From: JAHZMA01 sp965205905
Lineage (GTDB): Bacteria; Pseudomonadota; Alphaproteobacteria; JABAAW01; JAHZMA01
Direction of reading: 5' to 3'
NCBI GenBank assembly: GCA_965205905.1
Contig: CBDBHZ010000010.1
Location: 62,001 to 126,000, forward strand
Length of the DNA stretch: 64,000 nucleotides
This document shows positions 51,668 through 61,928 of the stretch, one piece after another. Every line of letters starts with the position of its first letter. Position 1 is the stretch's first letter. The position numbers were made by a program, and so were the translations under genes. The notes beneath the pieces were generated by a model. The model was given only the letters and a program-made list of their open reading frames with translations. It was not told the origin of the DNA and made no database searches.

Positions 51668-54532
51668 TTACTTGTTAAGAAGTGGTTTCAAATACCGCCC
51701 TGTATGGCTGTGCTTGATTTCGGCAATATCTTCAGGCGTTCCCATGCCGATAATATGCCCGCCCGCATCGCCGCCTTCTGGTCCCACATCAATCAGCCAA
51801 TCGGCAGTCTTAATCACATCTAAATTATGCTCAATCACCAACACGGTATTGCCCGTATCAACCAGCTTTTGCAACACATCTAGTAATTTTTGAATATCGG
51901 CAAAATGCAAGCCCGTTGTGGGTTCATCTAGCACATAAATCGTGCGCCCAGTGGCACGGCGCGATAATTCTTTGGCAAGTTTAATGCGCTGGGCTTCGCC
52001 ACCCGAAAGTGTGGTTGCCTGCTGCCCTAATTTGATATAATCCAAGCCCACCGCATGTAAGGTTTGCAATTTATTATGGATATTCGGAATCGCACGGAAA
52101 AATTCTAAGGCTTCGGCAAGGCTCATATTGAGAATATCGGCAATCGATTTATCGCGATATTTCACTTCTAGCGTCTCGCGATTATAGCGTTTGCCCTTGC
52201 AATTATCGCATTCAATATAGACATCGGGTAAGAAGTGCATTTCTATTTTCAACAGCCCATCACCCTGACATGTCTCGCACCTTCCGCCTTTCACATTGAA
52301 AGAAAAACGACTCGCTTTATAGCCGCGCATTTTGGCATCGGGCAGGCTGGCGAACCAATCGCGAATATAGGTAAATAATCCCGTATAAGTTGCAGGGTTA
52401 GAACGCGGTGTGCGCCCGATGGGTGATTGGTCAATCACGATAATTTTATCTAAAAATGCCGTGCCGCTAATTTTATCATAGTCGCCAGAACGGTCACGCG
52501 CACCCATCAACATGCTTGCCAAAGCGCGTTGCAAGGTTTCAATAATCAGGCTAGATTTGCCCGAGCCCGAAACGCCCGTTACGCAAGTAAGGGTGCTTAA
52601 CGGGATTTCAATATTAACATCATTCAAATTATTATGGCGCGCGCCTTCAATTTTCAGCTTCTGCCCGCTCTTGCCTTTGCGCCTTATTTTCGGCACTTCA
52701 ATTTTTTTAACGCCCGAAAGATATTGCCCTGTAAGGCTTTCTTTACAATCCAGAATATCTTGCAACGTGCCTTGTGCAACAATATGCCCGCCATAAATGC
52801 CTGCGCCCGGTCCAATATCTAGCACATAATCGGCAATCCGCATCGCATCTTCATCATGCTCTACCACAATCACAGTATTGCCCAAATCGCGCAATTTAAC
52901 AAGGGTGGTCAGCAAGCGGTCATTATCGCGCTGATGCAAGCCGATTGATGGTTCATCTAGCACATATAACACGCCCGTAAGCCCAGAGCCGATTTGCGAT
53001 GCAAGCCGAATCCGCTGGCTTTCACCGCTTGAAAGTGTGCCTGCTTTACGCGATAGGGTAAGATAATTTAAGCCAACATCCATTAAAAATTGCAATCTTT
53101 CGCGGATTTCTTTCAAAATTTGAGTGGCGATTTCGTTTTCGGTAGGGGTTAAAGCAGCGGGTAAATCGGTAAACCATTGATAGGCATCGCTGATTGATTT
53201 TTCGCTGACTTGCCCAACATGGTGCTGGTCGATTTTGATGGTGCGGGCGGCATCGCATAATCGGTAGCCACCGCAAGCCGTGCAGTTGGCTGATGATTGA
53301 TATTTGCCTAATTCTTCGCGGATAGAGGCAGAATCAGTTTCGCGAAAACGGCGCATCAGCGAATTAATCACCCCTTCAAATTTACGCGCCACGCGATAGG
53401 TTTTCACATCTTCACTTTGATAGAGAAAATCAATTTTTTCTTCAGTGCCGAATAAGATAGCTTTCTGCTGTTCATCGGTTAATTCGCCAAAGGGCGTGTT
53501 CATATCAAAACCAGCATATTTGCCGACCGCTTCCAATGTTTGCCAATAATAAGGCGCGGGCTTATTGCCTTGACTCGACCATGGCAATATTGCACCTTTG
53601 GCAAGCGATAATTCTGGGTTTGGCACGACCAAATCCTTATCAAACAACACTTCAACCCCTAACCCATCGCAACTAGGACATGCGCCATGCGGGCTGTTGA
53701 ATGAAAATAAGCGTGGCTCGATTTCTTCGATGGTAAAGCCTGAAACAGGGCAAGAAAAATTGGCTGAAAATACGTGGCGTTTATGTTTTTTGTCATCATC
53801 TTTATCAGCATCAACATGGTCAACAAACAATAAGCCATTGCTTAATTTTAAGATTGTTTCAATGGAATCGGCAAGGCGGTTGGGCAAATCATCATCAGTT
53901 TTCACGATGATTCTATCCACCACCACTTCAACATCATGCTTGATATTTTTATTCAGCTGTGGCAATTCATCCATCTCGTAGATTGTGCCATCAATCCGCA
54001 CCCGTTGGAAACCTTGCTTGGCAAGCGAGGCAAATTCAGCGCGATACTCACCTTTGCGCCCGCGCACAATCGGTGAGAGCAAGAGTAATTTCGTGCCTTG
54101 TTTCATCGCTAAAATCGCATCAACCATTTGCGATACTGATTGCGATTTAATCGGCAAGCCCGTTGCAGGCGAATAGGCAATGCCGATTCGGGCAAATAGC
54201 AGACGCAGATAGTCGTAAATTTCGGTAACAGTGCCAACTGTTGAGCGTGGATTACGCGATGTGGTTTTTTGTTCAATTGATATGGCAGGCGAAAGCCCTT
54301 CGATAGAATCTAAATCGGGCTTTTGCATCATTTCTAAAAATTGCCGTGCATAGGCTGAAAGGCTTTCCACATAACGCCTTTGCCCTTCGGCATAGATGGT
54401 ATCAAATGCCAATGACGATTTACCACTGCCCGAAAGCCCGGTAATCAGCACCAATTTATCACGTGGTAAATCAACATCTATATTCTGCAGATTATGTTCA
54501 CGTGCGCCGCGAATGGAAACGAATTTGCTCAT
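51668..54532 (-). CDS. uvrA: Excinuclease ABC subunit A
   Basis: 954 residues, normal UvrA length. The start is IRGAREHNLQNIDVDLPRDK, with Walker A GLSGSGKSSLAFDT near 33. The first zinc module CPVSG...CPSC and second CTACGG lie in the N-terminal half. The signature LSSGESQRIRLA and Walker B VLYVLDEPSIGLHQRD complete the first ATPase. The second half has GVSGSGKSSLI, the zinc finger CETCQGDG...CDNCKGKRYN, LSGGEAQRIKLA and YVLDEPTTGLHFAD. It scans DNA for bulky damage with UvrB. Monocistronic-looking; no SOS-type GTTC-N7-GTTC box was found upstream. Confidence 0.98.
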   Translation of the reverse strand: MSKFVSIRGAREHNLQNIDVDLPRDKLVLITGLSGSGKSSLAFDTIYAEGQRRYVESLSAYARQFLEMMQKPDLDSIEGLSPAISIEQKTTSRNPRSTVGTVTEIYDYLRLLFARIGIAYSPATGLPIKSQSVSQMVDAILAMKQGTKLLLLSPIVRGRKGEYRAEFASLAKQGFQRVRIDGTIYEMDELPQLNKNIKHDVEVVVDRIIVKTDDDLPNRLADSIETILKLSNGLLFVDHVDADKDDDKKHKRHVFSANFSCPVSGFTIEEIEPRLFSFNSPHGACPSCDGLGVEVLFDKDLVVPNPELSLAKGAILPWSSQGNKPAPYYWQTLEAVGKYAGFDMNTPFGELTDEQQKAILFGTEEKIDFLYQSEDVKTYRVARKFEGVINSLMRRFRETDSASIREELGKYQSSANCTACGGYRLCDAARTIKIDQHHVGQVSEKSISDAYQWFTDLPAALTPTENEIATQILKEIRERLQFLMDVGLNYLTLSRKAGTLSSGESQRIRLASQIGSGLTGVLYVLDEPSIGLHQRDNDRLLTTLVKLRDLGNTVIVVEHDEDAMRIADYVLDIGPGAGIYGGHIVAQGTLQDILDCKESLTGQYLSGVKKIEVPKIRRKGKSGQKLKIEGARHNNLNDVNIEIPLSTLTCVTGVSGSGKSSLIIETLQRALASMLMGARDRSGDYDKISGTAFLDKIIVIDQSPIGRTPRSNPATYTGLFTYIRDWFASLPDAKMRGYKASRFSFNVKGGRCETCQGDGLLKIEMHFLPDVYIECDNCKGKRYNRETLEVKYRDKSIADILNMSLAEALEFFRAIPNIHNKLQTLHAVGLDYIKLGQQATTLSGGEAQRIKLAKELSRRATGRTIYVLDEPTTGLHFADIQKLLDVLQKLVDTGNTVLVIEHNLDVIKTADWLIDVGPEGGDAGGHIIGMGTPEDIAEIKHSHTGRYLKPLLNK

Positions 54533-54678
54533 CTTATATGCGCTTCGTTAGGATATGAAGTATGTAATAATGCGATAACAGCCTCCCTTATTTATCAAAT
54601 AGTGCAATAGAATAACATAATTTATCAAAAATGACAGTAGAAAATAGCATAATGATTATTAAAACTTAAGCGATGCCG

Positions 54679-54707
54679 ATTGACAAAATTGGGCATTAGC
54701 ATTATTA
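54679..54707 (+). promoter_or_regulatory. Predicted promoter of the metal-exporter gene
   Basis: TTGACA (54679-54684), 17 bases, then TATTAT (54702-54707), matching 11 of 12 consensus positions. It lies in the 225-base gap between uvrA (minus) and the exporter gene. Expected start near 54714, leaving about 44 bases before the TTG start codon. Confidence 0.7.
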
Positions 54708-54757
54708 TCAGCGAAGTTAATTAAACAGGGTAACGGTTTTTTCGTTAAGACATACTA

Positions 54758-55930
54758 TTGAATATACATTATAACCGACTATCGGCAATTTCATTAAGGC
54801 TAAAATACTCTCTTGTGATGATAGGGATATTAGGCGTGATTATCATTTACGATAATGCGGCTTTTGGCGTAATTGTGCAATCCATATCAGATGCTTATTT
54901 GCAGGTGAGTGCCTTTGTATTTGCGGCTTTGTATATTTTTTACGCGCTAGAAAAATTATTCAATATCAATGCGCTTAAATTATTGGCGAATAAAAAATGG
55001 GAAGTGCCATTCGCCGCTTTTTTGGGTGGTATACCCGGTTGTGGGGGCGCGATTATTGTGGTTACACAATATGTAAAGGGTCAGCAGAGTTTTGGCGCAT
55101 TAACCGCCGTCTTGATTGCCACGATGGGCGATGCGGCATTTTTATTATTGGCGCGTGAGCCACTAACGGGAATCCTTATCATTATCACAAGTTTTGTGGT
55201 TGGTTGCGGTTTTGGCATGATAGTTAATGCGATTCATGGTGCTGATTTTATGCGTGGCGAAGAAACGAATAAAAGCGCGATAGAAAATGATTCAGATGAT
55301 AATGCGCCATCACCTAGCCTGTTAAAAATATTACCATGGCTTGATAAAATCTGGTTACTATGGATGATACCGGGGGTGATTTTCGCGATTTTACTGGCGT
55401 TCCAATATATGCCTGAAGGTTTAATCGGAAATATCATGCTCATAATAGGCGGATTCGGAGGTGTATTATGCTGGGCAATGTATATTTTGATGGGGCAACA
55501 AGAAGAAATGCAGATGATGTTGCATAGCCAGCAGGCAACTGTGCCGTATCAGATGACATTACGGAATTTTATTGATGATACCAATTTTGTAACGGTATGG
55601 GTGCTGATGGCGTTTTTGCTATTTGATGTTAGCATCTATCTCACCGATTTTGATTTGCGGATTTTGTTTGATACGATTGCGATTTTTGTGCCAATCATGG
55701 CAATATTGGTGGGCTTTATCCCCGGTTGTGGTCCGCAAATTTTGGTAACAACTTTGTATCTTAACGGCTTTATTCCGCTATCAGCTTTGTTGGGCAATGC
55801 CATTAGCAATGATGGTGATGCGTTATTTCCTGCATTGGCATTGGCAAAGAAACCTGCGATTATTGCCACGCTATATTCAGCCGTGCCTGCCTTAATTCTT
55901 GCTTATGGCTATTATTTTCTGTTTGAGTAA
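54758..55930 (+). CDS. Polytopic membrane protein, putative manganese/heavy-metal exporter (DUF2899/ArsP_2-like)
   Basis: 390 residues with about ten membrane segments. Two similar halves each carry a GxIPGCGxxI motif: GGIPGCGGAIIVVTQYVKG near residue 90 and GFIPGCGPQILVTTLYLNG near 322. Each is followed by a small-residue-plus-Asp block (LIATMGDAAFLLLA and GNAISNDGDALFPALA). This internal duplication fits the putative 10-TM heavy-metal/manganese exporter family. A cytoplasmic acidic loop (ENDSDDNAPSPS) separates the halves. The start is uncertain: TTG at 54758 is reported, and GTG 54815 or ATG 54818 would cost the first 19-20 residues. Converges on valS with 4 bases between the stops. Confidence 0.78.
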   Translation: MNIHYNRLSAISLRLKYSLVMIGILGVIIIYDNAAFGVIVQSISDAYLQVSAFVFAALYIFYALEKLFNINALKLLANKKWEVPFAAFLGGIPGCGGAIIVVTQYVKGQQSFGALTAVLIATMGDAAFLLLAREPLTGILIIITSFVVGCGFGMIVNAIHGADFMRGEETNKSAIENDSDDNAPSPSLLKILPWLDKIWLLWMIPGVIFAILLAFQYMPEGLIGNIMLIIGGFGGVLCWAMYILMGQQEEMQMMLHSQQATVPYQMTLRNFIDDTNFVTVWVLMAFLLFDVSIYLTDFDLRILFDTIAIFVPIMAILVGFIPGCGPQILVTTLYLNGFIPLSALLGNAISNDGDALFPALALAKKPAIIATLYSAVPALILAYGYYFLFE

Positions 55931-55934
55931 CCAC

Positions 55935-58595
55935 TTATTCCTCACTGATTTCTTTCAGTAAAGTCAGCGCTTCGTTTAAGCGTTTTGTATCATCATCATT
56001 GCTAGTAAGCTCAGCTTTGGCTATTTCTATCACATTTGCGGGGGCTTTTTTGATAAATTCTGCATTATTCAAGCGCGCATTTAAGCCCTTATTTTTAGCA
56101 GTGAGGGCTTCAATATTCTTTTCAAGCCGTGCAATTTCGGCGGTAAAATCAATCGCATCAGCTACCAATAAGGCTGCCGAAGCCTCGTCATGTAAAAACC
56201 GCACACAGCCTTTGGGGAAATCATCATCTGTCTCGTGAATCGTTATTGTAACCCGTGCCAATTTGCTAATTTGAACCTGATGCCGCTTAAAAAATTCACC
56301 ATGTTGCGGATTAAGTTTGGCCAATGTGAGCGGTAACATTTGTGCGGGTGGTAAATTAAGGCTTGAACGCACCGAACGAATTTGAGTTATCAACCGCATC
56401 AGCCAATCAATTTCATTGCAAGCATCATCATCACGCATCTCATCACCCGATTTCGTCCATGATTGTAGCATCAGGATTTTATCGTGATTGGGCGAAAATT
56501 TACCCTGTGCGTAAAGTTCACTGGTGATGAATGGCATGAAAGGATGCAGCAATATCAGCAAATTTTCTATTGCCCAAGCAGTAACGATTTTATTTTCGGC
56601 TTTTGTATCGCCCTCTAAATTCTTAGAAAATTCCAAATACCAATCGCAAAAGACACCCCAGATAAAGTGATATAAATTAGCCGACGCATCATGGAAGCGA
56701 TAGCTGGTAATATCGCCCGCAAGCGATTCTGATAGGTCGCTAATCTGATGAATAATCCACCGATGAAGCGGGTGTTTAATGTTGCTAGCATCAAATGTGG
56801 CAGGGTCGTAATAGGCCTCTTGCATTTGTGCGAAACGGGTGGCATTCCATAATTTGGTGGCAAAATTACGGCAAGAGACAATCTTATCGGTCGATAATTT
56901 AATATCGCGCCCCGGCACTGCCAACCATGATAGTCCAAAACGCATGGCATCACAGCCATGTTCGTTAATCAAATCTATCGGGTCAATCACATTGCCTTTG
57001 GATTTTGACATTTTCTGCCCTTTGGCATCGCGCACCAACGCATGAACATAGACAGTTTGGAACGGAATATCTTTCATGAAATACAGGCTCATCATCATCA
57101 TCCGCGCCACCCAGAAAAAGATAATATCAAAGCCCGTTACCAATAAAGAAGTGGGGAAAAACCTCTGCAAATCTTTGCTATTTTCATCAGGCCAACCTAA
57201 TGGTGAAAACGCCCATAAGGCGGATGAAAACCATGTATCTAGCACATCTTCATCGCGGGTGATGATGCTTGGTTTGCCGTAATGCTTATCGGCTTGGCTT
57301 TGCGCTCCAGCCTCATCCATCGCCACAAATATTTTGCCATCGGTGCCATACCATGCAGGGATTTGATGCCCCCACCATAATTGACGCGAAATGCACCAAG
57401 GCTGAATATTATTGAGCCATTCAAAATAGGTTTTCTCCCAATTTTTTGGATAAAACACGGTTTTACCGCTTTTTACCGCATCAATCGCAGGCTTGCTTAA
57501 TGTTTTGGCATCAACAAACCATTGCTCGGTCAGCATTGGCTCAACGGGCTTGCCCGAACGGTCGCCATGCGGCACCATATGTTTATGTTTTTCGGTTTTC
57601 ACCAAAAATCCATCTTTTTCTAACGCTTTTACCACTTTTTTACGCGCTTCAAACCGTTCTAACCCGATATAATCTTCGGGCGCAGGGTCAATCAGATAGC
57701 CCCGTTTATCCATCATAATCGGCATCGGTAAATCATGGCGTTTGGCGCATTCAAAATCGTTAAAATCATGCGCGCCCGAAATTTTCACTGCGCCACTGCC
57801 CATTTCAGGGTCGGCAATAATATCGGCAATAATCTCTAAACGTCGGTCGCAATAAGGCAGTAACGCATATTTGCCATGCAGATGCTGATAGCGCGTATCA
57901 TCAGGATGCACGGCAACCGCACCATCGCCAAAAATTGTTTCGGGGCGGGTGGTGGCAATGGTGATATAGTCATCACTATCTTCAATCGGATAGCGGATAT
58001 GCCATAAATGCCCTTCGGTTTCTTGCTGTTGCACTTCTAAATCGGAAATCGCAGTTTCTAGCACGGGGTCCCAATTCACCAATCTTGTATCTTTGTAAAT
58101 CAGCCCATCATTGTAAAGCGTTACAAATACTTGTAAAACGGCATGGCTTAAGCCTTCATCCATCGTGAAACGCTCGCGGTTCCAATCCACCGATGCGCCA
58201 ATCCGCCTGATTTGATTAAGAATATTACCGCCTGAATGCGCTTTCCACTGCCAAACACGGTCGATAAATTTTTCGCGCCCCATCTGATGACGGGTGATAT
58301 TTTCCGCGGTTAATTGTCGCTCAACAAGGCTTTGCGTGGCAATGCCAGCATGGTCGGTGCCGGGCAACCACAGGCAATTATAGCCCGCCATACGATGATA
58401 GCGCACCAAAATATCTTGCAAAGTATTGTTCAGCGCATGACCAATATGCAGATTGCCCGTAACATTGGGCGGTGGAATAACGATACTATAGCTAGGCTTA
58501 TCACTATTTTCTTCAGGCGCAAAACAATTTTCGGTCTCCCATTGCTGATAGATTTTTGCTTCAATTGTTTCGGGTTGGTAATGTTTATCTAGCAT
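55935..58595 (-). CDS. valS: Valyl-tRNA synthetase
   Basis: 886 residues, within the range for bacterial ValRS. The class I motifs are IPPPNVTGNLHIGHALNNTL (HIGH near residue 47) and KMSKSKGNVIDP (KMSKS near 530). The editing-domain region around DGAVAVHPDDTRY is present, and the anticodon-binding and C-terminal coiled-coil (TAEIARLEKNIEALTAKN) regions are complete. It lies 79 bases downstream of the low-complexity protein gene, in the tolC-X-valS order seen in alphaproteobacteria. Confidence 0.98.
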   Translation of the reverse strand: MLDKHYQPETIEAKIYQQWETENCFAPEENSDKPSYSIVIPPPNVTGNLHIGHALNNTLQDILVRYHRMAGYNCLWLPGTDHAGIATQSLVERQLTAENITRHQMGREKFIDRVWQWKAHSGGNILNQIRRIGASVDWNRERFTMDEGLSHAVLQVFVTLYNDGLIYKDTRLVNWDPVLETAISDLEVQQQETEGHLWHIRYPIEDSDDYITIATTRPETIFGDGAVAVHPDDTRYQHLHGKYALLPYCDRRLEIIADIIADPEMGSGAVKISGAHDFNDFECAKRHDLPMPIMMDKRGYLIDPAPEDYIGLERFEARKKVVKALEKDGFLVKTEKHKHMVPHGDRSGKPVEPMLTEQWFVDAKTLSKPAIDAVKSGKTVFYPKNWEKTYFEWLNNIQPWCISRQLWWGHQIPAWYGTDGKIFVAMDEAGAQSQADKHYGKPSIITRDEDVLDTWFSSALWAFSPLGWPDENSKDLQRFFPTSLLVTGFDIIFFWVARMMMMSLYFMKDIPFQTVYVHALVRDAKGQKMSKSKGNVIDPIDLINEHGCDAMRFGLSWLAVPGRDIKLSTDKIVSCRNFATKLWNATRFAQMQEAYYDPATFDASNIKHPLHRWIIHQISDLSESLAGDITSYRFHDASANLYHFIWGVFCDWYLEFSKNLEGDTKAENKIVTAWAIENLLILLHPFMPFITSELYAQGKFSPNHDKILMLQSWTKSGDEMRDDDACNEIDWLMRLITQIRSVRSSLNLPPAQMLPLTLAKLNPQHGEFFKRHQVQISKLARVTITIHETDDDFPKGCVRFLHDEASAALLVADAIDFTAEIARLEKNIEALTAKNKGLNARLNNAEFIKKAPANVIEIAKAELTSNDDDTKRLNEALTLLKEISEE

Positions 58596-58674
58596 AATTT
58601 AAAGGGTGAAATCCATATCGTTATTGTTGAAAAAATAAAGTAGCAAAATATTGATGTGCATCGCTATGGCATTT

Positions 58675-60327
58675 TTATTTTTTATTCATTTTTTCTGCCA
58701 TTTTTTGTTGAAGATTGGCAAAATTCTCCAAGATATTATCAGATGAAGCAGTCTTGCTATTAGTATTATTGGCAGTACCTAACAGATTTTTAAGCTCACT
58801 GACCGCGGCTTTTTGATGTTCAGGCGTTTGCGGTAAAGTTGTGGTATCAGCTGGCAAATCCATCGCAGCAAGCGGGTTATTATCAAATGTTTTTTGAATT
58901 TGCTGATGATGTGGCGTTTGCGTGGCAGGTGCGTTATTTCTCTCAACAGAGGCGTTATTTCTCTCAACAGAGGCGTTATTTCTCTCAACAGAGGGTTGGT
59001 TAGGAGCTTGACCGATTTTATCTAAAATATTTTCGGCATGTTTGGTGTTGCTATCAGCTGAAGCCATACTTCCAAACTCGGCTTGTAGCGCAATCTCATC
59101 AGCGGTGAGCGGGGTGTTTTTTTCGGCATTTTCGCGTAATATATCACGGATAGACCGTGTTTTTTTGATAGTTTTTTGTGTTTTTTGGGCTTGTTTCTCT
59201 GCTTTGATTGCTTCTTTTTGCGCCTGTTTTTGCGCTTGCTTCATTTGCTTCTCAGCCTGTTTTTCAGCGCGTTTTTGAGCTTTTAATGCTTTTAATTCTT
59301 GCTTTTGTAAGGCTTTGTTTGGCTGTGCCTGATGAGCTGATTGCATTGCTGTTTGTAGGGCTGTTTTTGGGGCTGTTTGTGGGGCAGGTTGATGGTGGCT
59401 GACAGTGTTACTTTCACTTTCATTACTATTATTATCAGGCATACCCTGCTGATGGGTATCAGCCTGTTTATTGTGATAGCCGATATTTTTGAGTAAATTA
59501 TCAACCGACACAATATCTGACGAGGTGGCATCTTGTGTGCTATTATTGCTTGGTGCGGGTGGTTGATGATGTGTTTCTGAGATTTCCTGTGCGGGTGCAA
59601 TATCCATACCCATATTAATATCAGGCGTTTCTGCCATTGGTGCATCATCTTCGTCTGTTAGCCCCCATGCCGCCATATCTAATAATTCATCATTTGGGTC
59701 AGCAGCTGGCGGTGCCGACATTATTGGTTTTTGGACTGGTTTTTTGCCTAATTTCTCCGTTGCTTGCCCCGCTGCTTGCTTTGGAGATTGTGTAGGGGGT
59801 TGTTCATTTTTTTCACCTAAAAACGAAAAAGAGGATGATATAATATCAATTTTTTCTTCTTCCTCCTCCTCATCAATATCTGTTAAATCTGCGAGCTCTT
59901 GTAAGTTTTCAGCACTTTCCTTACGGCTAACCCCAAATTTTGTAGTGCCAAAGATTTCGTCAATATCTGAATCATTGTCACCATTATTTGCAATATTATC
60001 ATCAAGAAAATAGGTTTGCGATACCAAAAGATTGCCATGTGACTTTCTAATATCAATATAGTTTAACCGTTCGCGTATCATGCTGCTAATATTTTCAGGT
60101 GAAATATAGCTTATCATTTCAGCATTATTTTCAGCCAGCCCAGCTGACATTTTTTTATTCCATGCAGGCTTTTTACCTGTTTTCTTATCATTTTCCACGC
60201 TTAATTCCAACAAAACACCGCCCCAAATACGGTCATAATTACGGTCAAAAATGCTTTCTAGCGATAAAACACGGGTGAGCCGTAGTTTTTCAGGAGTTTG
60301 AATTTTTTTGGATTTTCGCGCTTTCAT
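58675..60327 (-). CDS. Unknown low-complexity protein at the popZ position between tolC and valS
   Basis: 550 residues from the ATG at 60327; a TTG at 60348 overlapping the tolC stop is the alternative. Residues 1-100 look folded (LRLTRVLSLESIFDRNYDRIWGGVLLEL and an ENISSMIRERLNYIDIRKSHG block). Next is an acidic stretch with DIDEEEEEEKIDIIS, then Pro/Gln/Asn/His-rich disordered sequence. A 60-residue Lys/Gln/Ala coiled coil (KAQKRAEKQAEKQMKQAQ) follows, and three perfect VERNNAS-type repeats. The C-terminus is amphipathic (AAVSELKNLLG...ILENFANLQQKMAEKMNKK). Alphaproteobacteria often encode the pole-organising protein PopZ here; the acidic disorder is similar, but I see neither PopZ's N-terminal nor its C-terminal oligomerisation sequence. 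No function assigned. Confidence 0.75.
   Translation of the reverse strand: MKARKSKKIQTPEKLRLTRVLSLESIFDRNYDRIWGGVLLELSVENDKKTGKKPAWNKKMSAGLAENNAEMISYISPENISSMIRERLNYIDIRKSHGNLLVSQTYFLDDNIANNGDNDSDIDEIFGTTKFGVSRKESAENLQELADLTDIDEEEEEEKIDIISSSFSFLGEKNEQPPTQSPKQAAGQATEKLGKKPVQKPIMSAPPAADPNDELLDMAAWGLTDEDDAPMAETPDINMGMDIAPAQEISETHHQPPAPSNNSTQDATSSDIVSVDNLLKNIGYHNKQADTHQQGMPDNNSNESESNTVSHHQPAPQTAPKTALQTAMQSAHQAQPNKALQKQELKALKAQKRAEKQAEKQMKQAQKQAQKEAIKAEKQAQKTQKTIKKTRSIRDILRENAEKNTPLTADEIALQAEFGSMASADSNTKHAENILDKIGQAPNQPSVERNNASVERNNASVERNNAPATQTPHHQQIQKTFDNNPLAAMDLPADTTTLPQTPEHQKAAVSELKNLLGTANNTNSKTASSDNILENFANLQQKMAEKMNKK
58931..58993 (-). repeat. Three perfect 21-bp tandem repeats inside the popZ-position gene
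   Basis: The unit GCGTTATTTCTCTCAACAGAG occurs three times without change and encodes ERNNASV-type heptads. Perfect identity implies recent slippage or expansion, so copy number may vary between strains. Confidence 0.9.
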
Positions 60328-60344
60328 TTGCGTATCATATATTA

Positions 60345-61775
60345 TCAATTTGCAAAGTCAGAATAGCTTAATTGTCCATTATTGGCAAGCAACCGATAAT
60401 GGGCATTGATGAATTGCCCAAATGCCTGATGATAAGATTGTTCGGCATTCAGCCATGTTTCTTGGGCATCTAGCAATTCTAATTGCGAGCGTCTGCCTAA
60501 ATCATATTCTTTTTTTGTGCCTTCAAACGCGGATTCGCTGGCTGTTTGCGCTAAATTGCTCGCATTCAGCACGGCTTTAGCCGTAGCGTAATTTTGCCAC
60601 GTGATGATTGTGCCACTATGGGTGTTACGGCGGGCAAGCAATAAACCCGATTCACGTACACGGTTGTTTGATAATGCCTGTCTGCGCGCACTTAACGCCT
60701 GCCCGGGAGTGATATTATAAGAAAGATTAAAAGTTAGAAAGCTTTCTTCGGTGGTGTTTTGCCCATTGAGAGGATTGAGAATTATATCTTCTTTGATTCC
60801 ATATTCAACTGAGATATTTGGCACTAAAGGCAGTCCCGAACGTTTTTTCAGGGCTTTTGCTTTGATGTCTTGCTGTAAGGCGATTTTAATATTGGGGCTA
60901 AAAATTTCGGCTTGGGCTTGGGCATCTTCTAGTGATGATGGCAGTAAATCTTCGTTAATAATTGAAGGTGCGGTTAAGCTACCCGTTACTGTAATGCCCG
61001 TTAATGCTTCAAAAGATGCTTGGGTGGTAATCACATTACCTTCCGCACTGATGGTATTGGCGCGCGCATTTTCTAATTGTGCTTCGGCTTGTTTTAATTG
61101 CGTTAGGCTGGCTGAGCCTAACATTTGTCGCTGCTCTGTAGCATTATAATGCTGCCCTAACCGCACCAAATTGGTATCGGCAATCTCTTTTATTTTCTGC
61201 GCGGTATAAAGCGCGGTATAGCTATTGATAATTTGCAGTAAAATATTATGTTCATCAAGGCGTAATTGCTGTAAGGCAATTTTATGGTCGGCTTTTGCCG
61301 CCACATAGCTATAAGAGGGCGCACCACTGCCTAGCAATGTTTGGCTTAATTTTAATGTTTGTGATGTGAATTCTTGCCCAGAACTATTGGTGATTGTCTC
61401 GCCATTATTATTTGTTCGGTCAAAGGTATTTTGCACGGCTGTTAGTGAAAGTTGCGGAAATAACCTATAAAATGCTTGCTTTTTTGCCTCGCGGGCATTT
61501 ATCTCACCTTCTTTGGCAATCAGCATTTCCAGTGAATTGGCAAAACTGTTCTGCACAATCGCAGGCAAATCATCGGGGTGAGTTGCCTCTTGTGCATCTT
61601 TTTCTTGGGCTAGAGACTCATTAAAAAACGGCGCAATGCTAATCACCAAACCTATCACCAGCCCAACAGTTGCGACACGGGTAAGAATATGCAACACCAA
61701 AAAAATCGGGAAAAATAAATATTCCAACGGTTTTAACCAGAATAATTTTAATATATATATAATATGTTTCACCAC
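60345..61775 (-). CDS. tolC: TolC-family outer-membrane efflux/secretion protein
   Basis: 476 residues, starting at a GTG (61775) with GGAG 6 bases upstream. The N-terminus is unusual: about 55 residues with a long hydrophobic stretch (FFPIFLVLHILTRVATVGLV and more) before SLAQEKD, longer than a normal signal peptide. The mature part has two OEP repeats, each with strands and long coiled coils. Examples are AREAKKQAFYRLFPQLSLTA, SQTLLGSGAPSYSYVAAKAD and LKQAEAQLENARANTISAEG in the first, and KEYDLGRRSQLELLDAQETWLNAEQSYHQA in the second. The GRRSQLELLDAQ block is the TolC signature. It forms the outer-membrane channel for type I secretion or drug efflux; its inner-membrane partners are not in the window. 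Confidence 0.92.
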   Translation of the reverse strand: MVKHIIYILKLFWLKPLEYLFFPIFLVLHILTRVATVGLVIGLVISIAPFFNESLAQEKDAQEATHPDDLPAIVQNSFANSLEMLIAKEGEINAREAKKQAFYRLFPQLSLTAVQNTFDRTNNNGETITNSSGQEFTSQTLKLSQTLLGSGAPSYSYVAAKADHKIALQQLRLDEHNILLQIINSYTALYTAQKIKEIADTNLVRLGQHYNATEQRQMLGSASLTQLKQAEAQLENARANTISAEGNVITTQASFEALTGITVTGSLTAPSIINEDLLPSSLEDAQAQAEIFSPNIKIALQQDIKAKALKKRSGLPLVPNISVEYGIKEDIILNPLNGQNTTEESFLTFNLSYNITPGQALSARRQALSNNRVRESGLLLARRNTHSGTIITWQNYATAKAVLNASNLAQTASESAFEGTKKEYDLGRRSQLELLDAQETWLNAEQSYHQAFGQFINAHYRLLANNGQLSYSDFAN

Positions 61776-61928
61776 TTAACACTCCATTCAATAAGGGTAG
61801 ATTATATCATCTTTTGCATGATAATGCCAGATATTTTGCCAAGAATTATCAAAAATCAATCATAGCACATTCATCATTCAATATATAATGTTAGCAAGAA
61901 CCATGCTGAAAGTTAATTTTTAAAAAGG

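Noticed and set aside
54533..54757. SOS box before uvrA
   Set aside because: No GTTC-N7-GTTC pattern was found in the gap.
58931..58993. CRISPR-like direct repeats
   Set aside because: The repeats are contiguous without spacers and encode in-frame heptads.
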